Shown: positions 12,372 to 23,215 of the stretch, one piece after another
Layout of the letters: the number at the start of each line of letters is the position of its first letter
Position numbering within the stretch: the first letter of the stretch is position 1
NCBI GenBank assembly: GCA_905250125.1
Contig: CAJNOL010000448.1
Location: 73,073 to 137,072, forward strand
Length of the DNA: 64,000 bases
Reading direction: 5' to 3'
Origin: Rotaria sordida
Taxonomy: Eukaryota > Rotifera > Eurotatoria > Philodinida > Philodinidae
Notes under the pieces: model-generated
Databases searched by the model: none
What the model was told of the DNA's origin: nothing
The model's input: the letters and a program-made list of their open reading frames with translations, nothing else
Translations under genes and position numbers: made by a program

Positions 12372-13297
12372 CTTAGGTCATTCCAAAAGTAGTGGCGGAG
12401 GTATATCAATTCCTTATGGAAAGCTCGGCGAAACTTTTTTCTATACAGTCTAATAGAGAAAAGAAAGATCTATTTTTCTATGCTATTTGATCATACTTTA
12501 ACTAATGTCATGATAATGAATTTTTGATAAGATTTTTTTCGTTAACATGTTTGCTCGTTGTAAGTTGCACATCGCAGTTTTCAATTTCTTATTAGTTGTA
12601 TTAACAATCAAAATATGCCATAAGATGCAGCGTAAAAAGCTCTAAAATTTTCATAAGACCACTTATTTTCTAGTTGCACATTTTGTTCTTAAAATAGACT
12701 AAATTTTGAGCGATCAAATTTCGATCATGGAAAAAGATAATGTTTTTTGATACACGACGAATGCATTTCTTGTTATCTGATCATTATATCACCTGATATG
12801 CTTTATCAAAAGAAAAACAAAATACACCAGAAGATGCAGTATGAAAAGCTCTACAATCTACATCATAAAGTTTATTGTAATTGTTTTGAAAAAAAATGAA
12901 AATTCTACGCGATCAGTTTTTACAATGGCCAAAGTTCGATCACTCAAAACTTTGTCCATTTTGAAAACAAAAAGTGCAACTAATAAATAAGTGGTCTTAT
13001 GGAAATTGTAGAGCTTTTCACGCTGCATCTTATGGCATATTTTGATTGTTAATACAATATATTAGTGGACTACAAAACTAACCCGTCTGATTCATTGTGA
13101 GCTAGTACAACGAGCAAACATGTTAACGAAAAAAATCTTATCAAAAATTTATTATCATGACATTAGTTAAAGTATGATCAAATAGCATAGAAAAATAGAT
13201 CTTTCTTTTCTCTATTAGACTGTATAGGAAAAAAGTTTCGCCGAGCTTTCTATAAGGAATTGATATACCCCCGCCACTACTTTTGGAATGACCTAAG
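12372..13297. mobile_element. Mariner-type foldback MITE, 926 bp, TA target duplication
   Basis: Starts CTTAGGTCATTCCAAAAGTA and ends with its inverted complement TTTTGGAATGACCTAAG. It is flanked by TA on both sides (12370-12371 and 13298-13299), as expected of Tc1/mariner insertion. The outer arms are about 190 bp and almost identical (12372-12561 against 13105-13297). Inversion continues inward: the pieces around TATGCCATAAGATGCAGCGT and GCTGCATCTTATGGCATATT are also mirror copies, so most of the element folds back. No transposase ORF is present. It lies just upstream of the exon starting at 13377. Confidence 0.88.
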
Positions 13298-13639
13298 TAT
13301 AAAAACAATGGTAAAGTATGTCTAAAACATTGTAATTGAACAAGCCAAAACCAAAAAATTTCTATTCTACTTTCAGATGGAAATCGATTTGAATAATCCT
13401 CGTGGTGGATCACGACGACGCCATAGTCAACTACGTTTACTTGAAAAACAAATTCGTTCTGAAATATTCGAACGATGTCTACAATTTATTGATGTTATTA
13501 TTAATCAAATTATTTATCAAGAAAATATTTATCCTTCAAGTTTGTTGAAATTCAAAACTAAAACAAATAAAATTAATTTTGTATTTTTTTTTTAAGATTT
13601 GTTTATTTCTTGTCAAATGTATAAGACACTTGTATATAA

Positions 13640-14296
13640 GGCTATACCTTGATTGCGGACATTTTTTTCGACTAATTAAGGAAAAACGTCCGCAATCAAG
13701 AATCAGGGGGGGAGAAAAAAATGTCCGCAAAGCAGAATCGGTAGGAGAGAAAAAGAATGACCGCATTGTGGAAACAAGACACGATTTATTATATGAAAAA
13801 AATTACAGGGGAATAGTTATTGAAAAATAGTTGAACATCTAAATAGTTTTAGGTTCATAGTCATAATCATCTTTGTCCGCTGTATCGAATAAATGAATAC
13901 ATCGATAAAAGAGTGGACGTAATTTTTTTTGATAACGATAGAGATCCAACAAGCCGTTTAAATATTCTTCTTTTGCTTGAATTAAAATATCATCATTCTT
14001 CACTGATCTAAGTCTTCCGGAACGTGTCGTACGTTGTTGAGCATATTCTTGATCAACCCGAACCATTGTTGATTCTTCAGATTCTTGGATGTATCTTATC
14101 CAACTATCTACATGGGTTATCTTACTATATTTATTTTCAATTCTTTTCAAAATGCGGACACTTTTCTCTCTATATTCGATTCCAGACCGCGGCCATTTTC
14201 CAAACTGCGGTCAGTTTTGTCTCTCCCCCATGATTCTTGATTGCGGACATTTTTTTCCACTAATAAAGAAAAAACGCCCGCAATCAAGAAGACACG
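13640..14296. mobile_element. MITE-like element with long TIRs and an 8-bp target duplication
   Basis: Inserted in a coding exon and flanked by GTATATAA at 13632-13639 and 14297-14304. Both ends carry the hairpin TTGATTGCGGAC ... GTCCGCAATCAA (13650-13698 and 14234-14288). Inverted similarity continues inward through AATCA-GGGGGGAGA and GACCGCA-TGTGGAAA for about 120 bp per side. Removing the element and one duplication rejoins the host frame exactly (VYK|CIDND). The outermost 8-10 bp do not pair well, so the true termini are uncertain. An 8-bp duplication fits hAT-type insertion, but this is inference. The element contains a 103-codon minus-strand ORF. Confidence 0.75.
13839..14150 (-). CDS. 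103-codon ORF inside the MITE-like element
   Basis: Reads MKRIENKYSKITHVDSWIRY at the start and ends DTADKDDYDYEPKTI. It is rich in charged residues (RSGRLRSVKNDD, LYRYQKKLRPLFYR) and its codon use looks like the host genes. No known domain was recognised and no splice or start signal is compelling. It could be a captured host exon (transduplication) or an accidental ORF. It does not look like a DDE transposase. Confidence 0.3.
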   Translation of the reverse strand: MKRIENKYSKITHVDSWIRYIQESEESTMVRVDQEYAQQRTTRSGRLRSVKNDDILIQAKEEYLNGLLDLYRYQKKLRPLFYRCIHLFDTADKDDYDYEPKTI

Positions 14297-15084
14297 GTAT
14301 ATAAATGTATTGATAATGATATATCATCATATATAATATTATGTGTTGCATCATTAAGAGATTTATTTTCTCAACAATTATCTGATATGATTTCAATAAA
14401 TATCATTCGAAATTTTCAAATTCCAATTATTCTTCGAAGATATTTAATTGAATTACATACTATTCATGATCCATGTTTACGAGCTGTTTATGATAATAGA
14501 AAACAATTAATTAATCAAATTGATCAAGCATTTGCTCATTGTATTCAAACAATTAAACAAATAAAACCATTGGAAAATCATAATTTTAATAAACAATGGA
14601 CATTTCAATTAAGGTTATTTTATTATATTTAAAGATTTTCTTTAAAAATTTTTATTTTAACAGATTATGTCCTAATGAAAAAAATAACAAAAAGGTATAA
14701 CTATAGAAGAAATTCTTCGTAAACAACCAATTTATAAAGAATTTCTATTAATAAATCAACAATCCGATTTATTATCTAATGGTAAACAATCAATCATATC
14801 AAATATTAAATCATTATATACTGAAAGGAATAAAATTACAATATATGTGTAAAGATGATAAATATGAACAAGAAAAATTTCCACAATCAAATAATTATTT
14901 ATTAAATAATATATCTATTGATCAACAAGATACTAATTTGAAACTGATTCTGATATCGATGATCATCAGGTACACTTATCTATTCATCATTAATATCAAC
15001 TAACATTCTTTATACTACTGATCTTTGACTCTCCTCAAATCTGCGAGTTATAATCTATTTATTAGTCAAAAGTACCCTGTACGA

Positions 15085-15362
15085 GAGAAAGGATTTCACA
15101 ATACGGATACGAGCTAACATGTCTAGATGGTTTTTAAGTTGTAGCAGGGCCTAATTTTTGAATTTTCCTTCCTGTGTCTCTTAAAAATTCTTGAATTCAT
15201 GACCAAAACGAAAGATCTACAGTTTTTATTTTAGCAAAAGAGAAATTCAAAAATTCGGTTCTGTGATGACCTTGTCTTACCTGTCTACTATACAATGGAC
15301 AAAAAAATTATCATTTTCTTAACAAATCATTATGAAGAAGAATCTGCCCGCGTAAATAGTAT
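15085..15362. repeat. Partial copy of the 17.45-kb MITE family
   Basis: Contains GGATTTCACAATACGGATAC and GAGCTAACATG, then TTTTTGAATTTTCC, AGAGAAATTCAAAAATTCGG and CTGCCCGCGTAAAT. These are diverged versions of sequences inside the element at 17453-18337, read on the opposite strand. The copy sits in the last intron of the broken gene at 13377-16105 and is itself internally inverted. Confidence 0.6.
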
Positions 15363-16105
15363 GCTCGAGAAAAACAGAAAAAAATTTTAAAGCCTTTTTT
15401 TCAATATGGATGTTCAGAATAACTTATTTAATATCTTTAAAGCTTATCGTAAAATCAATTAACTGAAGTACATTCAAGAGTAGACATTTGACTCTATTCA
15501 ATGAGTTATTAATCACAAAAATTGACTTTGTCTGAGGGAAGAGTAGTCCTGAAAGAATATCAAGCTACTGGATCGGCCTCTAGACAGTCTTTCATAACAC
15601 AAACTATTTGAAAATTCGAAGAATTCTTTTTATTTTATTTTGACATAGAATACTTTCGATTAAAATTATTTGAGAATAGATGATTGATGAGTAATCAATA
15701 GACTTTGGATGAATAAAATAAATTTTTTGCTAATGTAATTCTCTTTTTTAGGACTATTCGAAAGAAACAAACGTGTCTTCTTCAGTTAGCAAAAAATCAA
15801 ATGAATCAGAACTTTGGCTATTAACGACAACGAATAATCCTCCAATATGTACAATAGATGATCAAGATATGAAATCAAGTGATATTGAAGAAAAATCAAA
15901 GGATAAAAACCGACAAAATAAGAATAAAGGAACGATAATTAATGCTGATTTATTTATTGATCATTATCATTTAACACAAAGAACTGATCGAGAAAATTTC
16001 GATGCTCTTCAATATTCATCTGAAGATGAAGATCAACCTCAATCACCTTATTCTCCTGATAATGTTTGGCAAGAAGAAGATAATGATGAGGATGAAGATT
16101 TATGA

Positions 16106-17448
16106 TTAGATTTCTTTTTTTTTTTTTTTTGTCAAAGATAGTAATCAAAATGAATTAATAAACAATTTTTTTTATTAAAGAAATCATAATCAAGAACTTA
16201 AAAAAACTACTCTTGTTATTATAACTTATTATTTAAATTTAAGTAATCGTTAGTAGAGATGGTACATTACTATTACCAATAATAAGTAATAATTAGTGGG
16301 GTTATTACATATTACCGATAATAAACAATAATTTTGTAAGGTAATAAGGAAATAATAGTAATAAAGTAATACACAAATAAGATATTACAATCACTTCTAA
16401 TCATCAAATAAATTTTCGTTTTTCCTGATAAATCGGTCTAAATATTTATAGATTATTGGTAGGAGAAGTATAGTTTTTGGTCATGGAGAACAAATTTGGT
16501 TGAAATAATGCTTCAACAAAATGCAGAAAGTTAACTTAGTTGGATAATGAGATCTTGTTTATATGAACGGAGAAAACACTCATCTTTTTATCTTCTTATT
16601 CATGCAATTACTATTATTAATATCCTTGAATCATCCCAGTGTATACTAGGATTATATTTTTCAAATTTCAAAAATATGAAAGTTTATAGTATAAGTTGAA
16701 TCATTCAATAACAAAGGATCGATGCTTTATTTTATTCGCTCTCTGTAGTATGAGATCCTTTTGTTACAAATGTGTCGTGTAGAATGCGATTATACGTGTT
16801 GCTCTCTTTCTACAGCCATATCTACACCGACACTCAACACGGACAATCATATTCCACAGCACACATCTCTCGGACACTTAATCCACATCCATGCCCTTTA
16901 TTGAGAAAAAAAAAGAATTTATATCAAAAAAAGAGAAAGGAAAAAGCAATGATATTGTTCTTTCCTAGAGGATGAATAATGAAAAAATGTCCCTATGTCT
17001 ATAAAAAAAGAGCGAACGTAGAAGATGAGTCGATATTTTGACGAAAGACGAAATAGAAGAGTAGATAGAAAATAAAAGAGATAAAGAAAAAAAAACGACA
17101 TGAAATAGTTATGGGTGTATACGATTGAGGAATAATCTTTAATTGTTTATTATGTAATAATTCTAAATCTATTTGATTTTCATGTATTTCACGTAATAAA
17201 TAATTGATTAAGAAATTGAATTGATTCTTATCTATTTCAAACTGAAAATTCGATTATAATTGGAAATTTTATTCGATCATGTAATATTTCATCGGTTTTC
17301 ATTGATTTATTAAGAAGAATCAGTTTTAATTTGATTTTGTGACATGTTTTGAAATGGAAAAATGCAGCACTTGTATAAGTGATTATTCATTGTCCGAAGT
17401 TTACTTCTTTTTGTATCTTTCCGTGTCCTTTCGTTCTTTTTTTTTTGT
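16106..17448. other. Intergenic sequence
   Basis: Includes AT-rich microsatellite-like sequence (16230-16390, repeated AATAAT/TTATTA) and a C-rich degenerate stretch at 16818-16895 containing CACAACACGG- and TCCACATCCATGCCC-type units related to the telomere-like arrays further right. No gene seen. Confidence 0.5.
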
Positions 17449-17452
17449 TTAA

Positions 17453-18337
17453 GGTAGGCCCTCCCTCAGAAAACCCCATTTTTCGAAGAAAAGTCAAAGT
17501 CGAGTTTTTATAATAGGAAGATGCACCGAAGTCTCATCTTTCAGAATATCTGTGGCTTTTCGCAAAACGAATAGGATTTGACGGACCTACCATCTGAAAC
17601 TTAGGTCCTATTATCAAATTTTTCGAGAAATTTTCTCCATTTTTTTCAAGTTTTTAGGGTATTTTTCTCTTTGTATTAACATTGAGTAGAATTCTTTTTA
17701 TATCAATCACTACGAAACTACTAATACCTAAGATAAAGATCACAGATTTACAGCTTGTCCTGAGCACTGATATATAATTCAAGTGAGTTTCGCAAAAATC
17801 AATTTCTAAAACTTATTTAATGTTTTTCTCAAAATTAGTTTTTTCGACAGTACTGTTTACGCGGGCAAGGTTTTTTTAATAATGACTCAATAGAGAAGTG
17901 ATCATTTTTTTTAATGGATAGCAGACAGATAGGACTAGATTATCACAGGATCCGATTTTTGAATTTCTCTTTTAGTGAAATAAAAAACTTAGATATTTCA
18001 TTTTTGTTAGCAATTTTCTTAGGCATGATTTCGTGAATTTTACGAAAAAGGTTTTTTAAAAAACAAACAAAGGGAAATTCAAAAATCGGGCCCTGTGAGG
18101 ATCTAGCCCTAAGGGTACTCTACAACTTGAAAACTGTCCGGGCTTGGTAGCTCATATCCTTATTGTGAAATCCTTGCCCGCGTAAAGCGTAATGAATTGA
18201 CTAGAACTTATGCATTTCTTTGAGATTTGGGAGAGATATTTTAACCATAAGCTATTCTAGTCAAGACTAACATTCTCTGAAATTTTGGTTGAAATTGGAT
18301 GAAAAATAACAAAGTTCCTTTCTGAGGAGGGGCCCCC
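17453..18337. mobile_element. TTAA-flanked MITE (piggyBac-like), 885 bp
   Basis: Flanked by TTAA at 17449-17452 and 18338-18341. Ends are imperfect inverted copies: GGTAGGCCCTCCCTCAGAAA on the left, and GGGGGCCCCTCCTCAGAAAG when the right end is read on the other strand. An inner inverted pair is anchored by TTTACGCGGGCAAGG (near 17857) and CCTTGCCCGCGTAAA (near 18172). TTAA target choice is typical of piggyBac. No transposase is encoded. A related partial copy is at 15085-15362. Confidence 0.75.
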
Positions 18338-19237
18338 TTAAATAAATATGTCAAAAATAGAAATGACTAAACACATATTTCATAAAAAACAAATAAAAAT
18401 ATAACCTATAGGAAAGTTTTTGTTTTTTAAATACATTCAATCTTAATAATCAGAAAATAGTAAAAATAAAAATTCAAGTTCAATACCAATGGTACTCGAA
18501 AATCTAACAACGTTTATATTACTGCTCGAGAAAATAACTATTTGCTTATATGTAACATAATCTTCTATTATTTTATACTCAAATAATGCATTTTTTCATA
18601 AAAATATTAATTTTCAGTCCTTGACAAAAAGATTGATGGGAGAAAAGGAAACTACTACATTGAACACGTCTTTTTAGAAAGTCATTAGTTGAGAAAGCAT
18701 GTATACTTTTTTCAAAAGAAAAACTGTTAGAATAAAGTTTTTCAAATAGAGCGATAGAACAAGAGCTCTGCGATTTGTTCTGTAGGTCTTTCTACTTTCT
18801 TTAGAAAAAACATAATGTCTTCTAAGATGATAGAAACTTGGCTATTCTTAGGCCTAGAATTTTTTTAGATTCTTAAAGAACTAGAATAATTCTTTTTAAA
18901 CCAAAACCTCGACCATCAGCCAAAGCATACTCAACATTATTGAGATTACACAAATTATCACTTCTATTTTGTTTACTGAATGTTCACATTGTTATCCACT
19001 GTGTTCTATTGAAAAATATTCTTAAAAAAAACTAAACTTCAAAATCTCGCAAAAAGTTGTGCGAAAAAAATGAAAATATTCATAGTAGGTGTCTGAACAT
19101 TTGAAAATGTTTGATCCCCTCCTCTTCTTTACCTGGACGCCCTTCATGGATGTCCCCTAATATTGACGTAAATAAACACAAAAGTGTGTTCTGATCTCTT
19201 TATACAATTGGTTTTACAGTTTTTATTTAAGTATCCT

Positions 19238-19945
19238 ATCAGCTGGTTTTGATCATGGATAAGCAATTGAATTAAATAAACAACATTTTAATGTTCTTGC
19301 TGATACTGATAGTTAGAATAATAAAGATAGATGAATAGGACTTCTTTGATCACGTACAATTGTCTTGAAATTAGAAATAACTCAAAAAGAAGAATTTTCA
19401 TAATGTTTATGAAATGATTAATATTAAGACAAAAATTCTTCGTGTATTAGCTAATAATGCTCCTATTTGCAATGACAACAAAAAAAGATTTTACCATTAC
19501 TTATTAATAAAAGAGATTCCACGTATTGTTACTATTTGTTTCATTGCTAATTATTTAATTGCATCAGATATGTTTTCATATTCAGCACCAACATATGTAT
19601 TGGAAACATTTTCGTAATATCTTCATCATGAAACGGCTGTATGAGATTGATATAGTAATATGATTGAACCAGATTTTTTGAAGACATCTATTATTGAAGA
19701 ACATGATAAAATCACAAAATACACTATGGAATAGATTAGCAAATGATGTGAAAGATCGTTGACGTAATGAACATCTTATTAAATAAATGGATGAAATTTT
19801 ATCTAATATTTTTATGAAACATGATGAAAATTCAAAGAAATTTGTTTAATATTTATATTTTCGAGATGTTCAGTTTGATTTGCTGAAAACAAATAGAAAT
19901 ATTGCTATTTCTGTTGGTATACATCATCAATTAAAAGATTAAACT
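19238..19945 (+). pseudogene. Unidentified decayed host gene
   Basis: Protein-like segments run through many stops: AIELNKQHFNVLADTDS, SRTIVLKLEITQKEEFS, then in a second frame KTKILRVLANNAPICND, IPRIVTICFIANYLIASDMF and SAPTYVLETFS, then in the third frame NTLWNRLANDVKDR, MDEILSNIFMKHDENSKKF and NIAISVGIHHQLKD. More than a dozen in-frame stops occur, nearly all TAA, TAG or TGA at positions where CAA, CAG or CGA would fit. No introns are evident in this block. The family is not recognised. Confidence 0.55.
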
Positions 19946-20250
19946 TAATTAGTGTATTTTATTCGATTATCTATCATTGATTGAATCGACAGCAAAGAGA
20001 ACTTTTTTTTCGTTTTAAATATATGCAAAAAAAAAGTCATATTTGTTTTATATTTAAATAATTTAATATTGATAAATCAATTATTTCTTTGAGCGACATC
20101 GCTTATCATTCATATTTGATTTGTCAATTATGTTTGTCCAATCAAGCAAACATAATCATTTTCTCTCTCTTTCTCTCTCTCTCTCGTGTTCAACAACTGT
20201 TGTTATTTGATGAGGGAAAAAAAATCATCTATATTGATTTTAAACAAAAA

Positions 20251-22130
20251 ATGACTGATCTTTTTCTTCGATCTCGGATCGAAAATTATTACCCGTAACA
20301 AGATTTTATTCATGAATATTAAAACAAAAAACAATTCATATAAATTTTTCATTTTTATTTTATTCTAGTTCGTCATTAACTAATATAGATAATATACCAA
20401 TGAAAAAAAACATTTCTTATGAATTCAATAGATCTAATATAAATTCATTATCAAAAGAAATAATTGAAGAAACTCCTTATCTTCGTTCTACTATTCTATG
20501 TAAGATTTTATAACTTTGTCAAAATGAATTACTTTTCAAAATATATTTTCAACTAGAAGAGTTCTTTTTTTTTCTATGATATATTTGCTTTTAATGCTTC
20601 CTCATTTTTTACCATAAGAAAAGCAGTAAGCGTAATCCGTGCGGAATAAAAATATGAAATATAATGTATCTTCTCTTGTTAATCACAGGGGGATTGTCTT
20701 ATTCGTTCTATTTTAGGACACATTTCTTCATCATCTTTTTACTTAATCGTCCAGAAACTTAATAAGGAAGTAGTTCATATAGTATAATAAAACGTTATTG
20801 ATATCCGGTCTTTGATCGTATATTGAAAAGATCTGTCATCGTTTGTGTCGAAGAGAAGGACATTGCTAAGGCGTCTGTGACATATTGATAAGATATTCTC
20901 TGAAAGTTTTATTTGCGACATATATTAGTCAATAGAGCTTAAAACTCTGAAAAATAGATGTTTGAAAAATGAGGTCAAATGTAGCTCGGCTGCATAGTTT
21001 GAACCTACTAGAGCCATCAGGCATTTTCCATAACTTCATCGAACATCATTTTTCCGAATATTTATTTGTTTGCATTTGTGGCTCAGACTATAGTCCATTA
21101 GACTTAGAATCTCAAGCTCTATCGACTGGCATAAATCCTAAGTAAAACAGCACTCAGAAGGTATTTTACTAATACTTCTTTTAGATCGCGTTTCACAAAA
21201 TACCTACTATTAATAAGTGCATGGTATCCGCATGAAGATCAGAATTAGCATAGCTAGTTCTGTCTCATGTCTGAATAGCTTACATTCATTTAGATAAATG
21301 TTTCAAGTGATTTGTTTGTCTTCAACAGTTTACTGTAGTATGTATCTGTTGGTTTTTGTGAGACGTGTTAATTCAAGAAGATTAATGCAGAAGGCCGTTG
21401 TCATACGGTTAGATATTCTAATGTCCCTACCAGAGTGAGTTTTATTTTTTAGAGATTAAACATTCTTTTTAATAAATCCATATGAGCTCTCTCAAAAATT
21501 GACAAGAATAAAGTTATTATCTCATCTAGAGTGCCTATTTATCCTATGTGAAGCTAGATATCGTTCAATCTATTATGACCCGAGCTGAGTCGGACTACAG
21601 TCTGTACACTTTGTAAAAATACTCTGTTATTAAAGATAAATATGATTTTCATTTTCAAAAAGAAGTTCCATTTTATTTAAATCGTTTTTCTTTTAAGTAT
21701 ATGATATTTCCATTTATGATAATTAGTCAATCAAATCGACAACTGTTCACCTATCTCAAGTAGTTAAACGTGTATCTCGTTATAATGATGTTTTAAGACA
21801 TTTTGTAAGTGAAGCACAGAAATATTTACCTAAATCCAATGACATACAACTCACATCAAAATCTGTTCTATCACTACAATCACATGAAAGTATATTTTTC
21901 AAATATAAATATCAATGACGAAATATAATACTATATTTTTTTAAGAAGTTCGACATCGTCTTTTTCTTGATTCTCCTAAACAAGATACAACTAGTTCTAT
22001 CTCCAGAAATCAACCACTAATAACAACTCACAAAACCAGGGGTGTTATAAAACAATTATTTACTTCTCCTTCATCATCGCCATCTAACATTAACTTTATA
22101 ATTAATGATAAATGTCAAAAACTTTTCTAG
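20251..22130 (+). CDS. Hypothetical protein, about four exons
   Basis: Proposed exons: 20251-20294 (MTDLFLRSRIENYYP), 20369-20499 (SSLTNIDNIPMKKNIS to TPYLRSTIL), 21727-21889 (TVHLSQVVKRVSRYND to SVLSLQSHE) and 21946-22130 (VRHRLFLDSPKQDTT to the stop). The first junction and the last junction are in phase with GT-AG sites. The middle junction across the 1.2-kb gap is out of phase with the sites I can see, so an extra exon or a lesion lies there. The product is small, basic and Ser-rich with no recognised domain. It ends 80 bp before the galactosyltransferase gene on the same strand. Confidence 0.45.
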
Positions 22131-22210
22131 TCTTATTGTTTTTTTTCTCTCTTATTTGTTTTATCTTATATTGTCAGATATATCGAATTATCTTATTTTA
22201 TAGATGACTT

Positions 22211-23215
22211 ATGGGTATACGTTATCGAGCAGTATATGGCTCGTTATTAGTCATTTTTTTCGTTGTATGGATTTTATTAGCAAATTATCCAATAAATCAA
22301 TCAAATCCTCGAATATATATAGTTAAACCAGCAGCAAAACACTTTGATTATATATTAGAACCTGGAGATGATATATGTTCAACAGATGAATCATTACTTT
22401 TAATTGTTTATGTTCATTCAGCTATAGAAAATCGTCATCGTCGAGAATCAATTCGTTCAACATGGGGATCACGTTCAATATTTGGAAAACACATACGTGT
22501 TCTATTTATGCTTGGTTCAAGTCATAATAAAGAATTAATGAAACAAGCACAATTTGAATTTGATACTTATCGTGATATTGTTCAACAAACATTTATTGAT
22601 ACATATCGAAATTTAACATATAAAGGTATAATGGCACTTAATTGGATTTTACATCATTGTAATCAAGTATCATATATATTAAAAACCGATGATGATATGT
22701 TAATAAATATGTTTTCTGTTCTAAATCATCTTTATACTTTAACATATGTCTATCCAACTGAAGCATGGCATTCTACCATAGCTTGTCTTGTATGGACACG
22801 AATGCGTGTTACACGAGATCCATCATCAAAATGGTTTGTTTCATCTGATGAATATCCATATGAACATTTTGAACCTTATTGTTCGGGTTCTGCATATTTT
22901 ATAACTCAAGATTTAATTCGACCACTTTTTGAAGGAATTCAACATGTACCTTTCTTTTGGATTGATGATTATTATATTACTGGTATTCTACCACAAGCAA
23001 TTCGATCATCTATTTATGTTAAGTATTTATTTATTAATTCTCTATTTGTTATTAATATTGATCTAGTCGAACAACGTTTTCTTTCACCATTTGGTCTTTC
23101 TTCACTTGCTTTTGGTCATATGCCATTATCAGTCAATCGTCTTTTACATGTTTGGCAACATCTTGTGGCAAATAGTCATTCAGCATATAAATATCTTAAT
23201 CGAACATTTCACTAG
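22211..23215 (+). CDS. Beta-1,3-galactosyltransferase-like protein (GT31)
   Basis: A Golgi type II glycosyltransferase that likely adds galactose or GlcNAc in beta-1,3 linkage to glycans, using UDP-sugar and a divalent metal. The 334-residue product has a short cytosolic N-terminus, one membrane anchor at about residues 9-24 (SLLVIFFVVWILLA), and a lumenal domain with family motifs in order: RRESIRSTWG at 77-86, the metal-binding TDDDM at 159-163 (the DxD), EPYCSGSAYFIT at 221-232 and WIDDYYITG at 250-258. The last corresponds to the E/D-D-V-Y-x-G block. It is a single exon with no introns, unlike its neighbours. The start ATG at 22211 gives the anchor; another ATG at 22204 is in a different frame. 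Donor and acceptor specificity cannot be told. Confidence 0.9.
   Translation: MGIRYRAVYGSLLVIFFVVWILLANYPINQSNPRIYIVKPAAKHFDYILEPGDDICSTDESLLLIVYVHSAIENRHRRESIRSTWGSRSIFGKHIRVLFMLGSSHNKELMKQAQFEFDTYRDIVQQTFIDTYRNLTYKGIMALNWILHHCNQVSYILKTDDDMLINMFSVLNHLYTLTYVYPTEAWHSTIACLVWTRMRVTRDPSSKWFVSSDEYPYEHFEPYCSGSAYFITQDLIRPLFEGIQHVPFFWIDDYYITGILPQAIRSSIYVKYLFINSLFVINIDLVEQRFLSPFGLSSLAFGHMPLSVNRLLHVWQHLVANSHSAYKYLNRTFH

Larger units (their letters stand above)
13377..16105 (+). pseudogene. Unidentified host gene, disrupted by insertion and frameshifts
   Basis: Exons: 13377-13539 (acceptor TTTCAG; SRRRHSQLRLLEKQIRSEI), 13597 onward (LFISCQMYKTLVYK), an insertion, then 14305-14613 (VASLRDLFSQQLSDM, IPIILRRYLIELHTIHDP), 14664-15000 (GITIEEILRKQPIYKEF) and the last exon 15752-16105, which ends in an acidic tail DNVWQEEDNDEDEDL. 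Three lesions are visible. A 657 bp transposable element sits inside the second exon with an 8-bp duplication. Frames shift at about 14690 and again near 14850 and 14935, before the EtDSDIDDHQ donor. Splice phases elsewhere agree. I do not recognise the family; the body is helical and the C-terminus is Ser/Asp/Glu-rich. The start at 13377 is only a guess, because an acceptor directly precedes it. Confidence 0.6.

Noticed and set aside
8656..19945. Alternative genetic code with TAA/TAG read as Gln (ciliate-like)
   Set aside because: The intact genes in the same window end normally at TAA/TGA and have no internal stops, and the relics also carry frameshifts, so decay explains the stops better.
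21060..21140. tRNA-like stretch containing GTGGCTCAGACTATAG
   Set aside because: The arms do not fold into a cloverleaf on either strand, and box B is absent.
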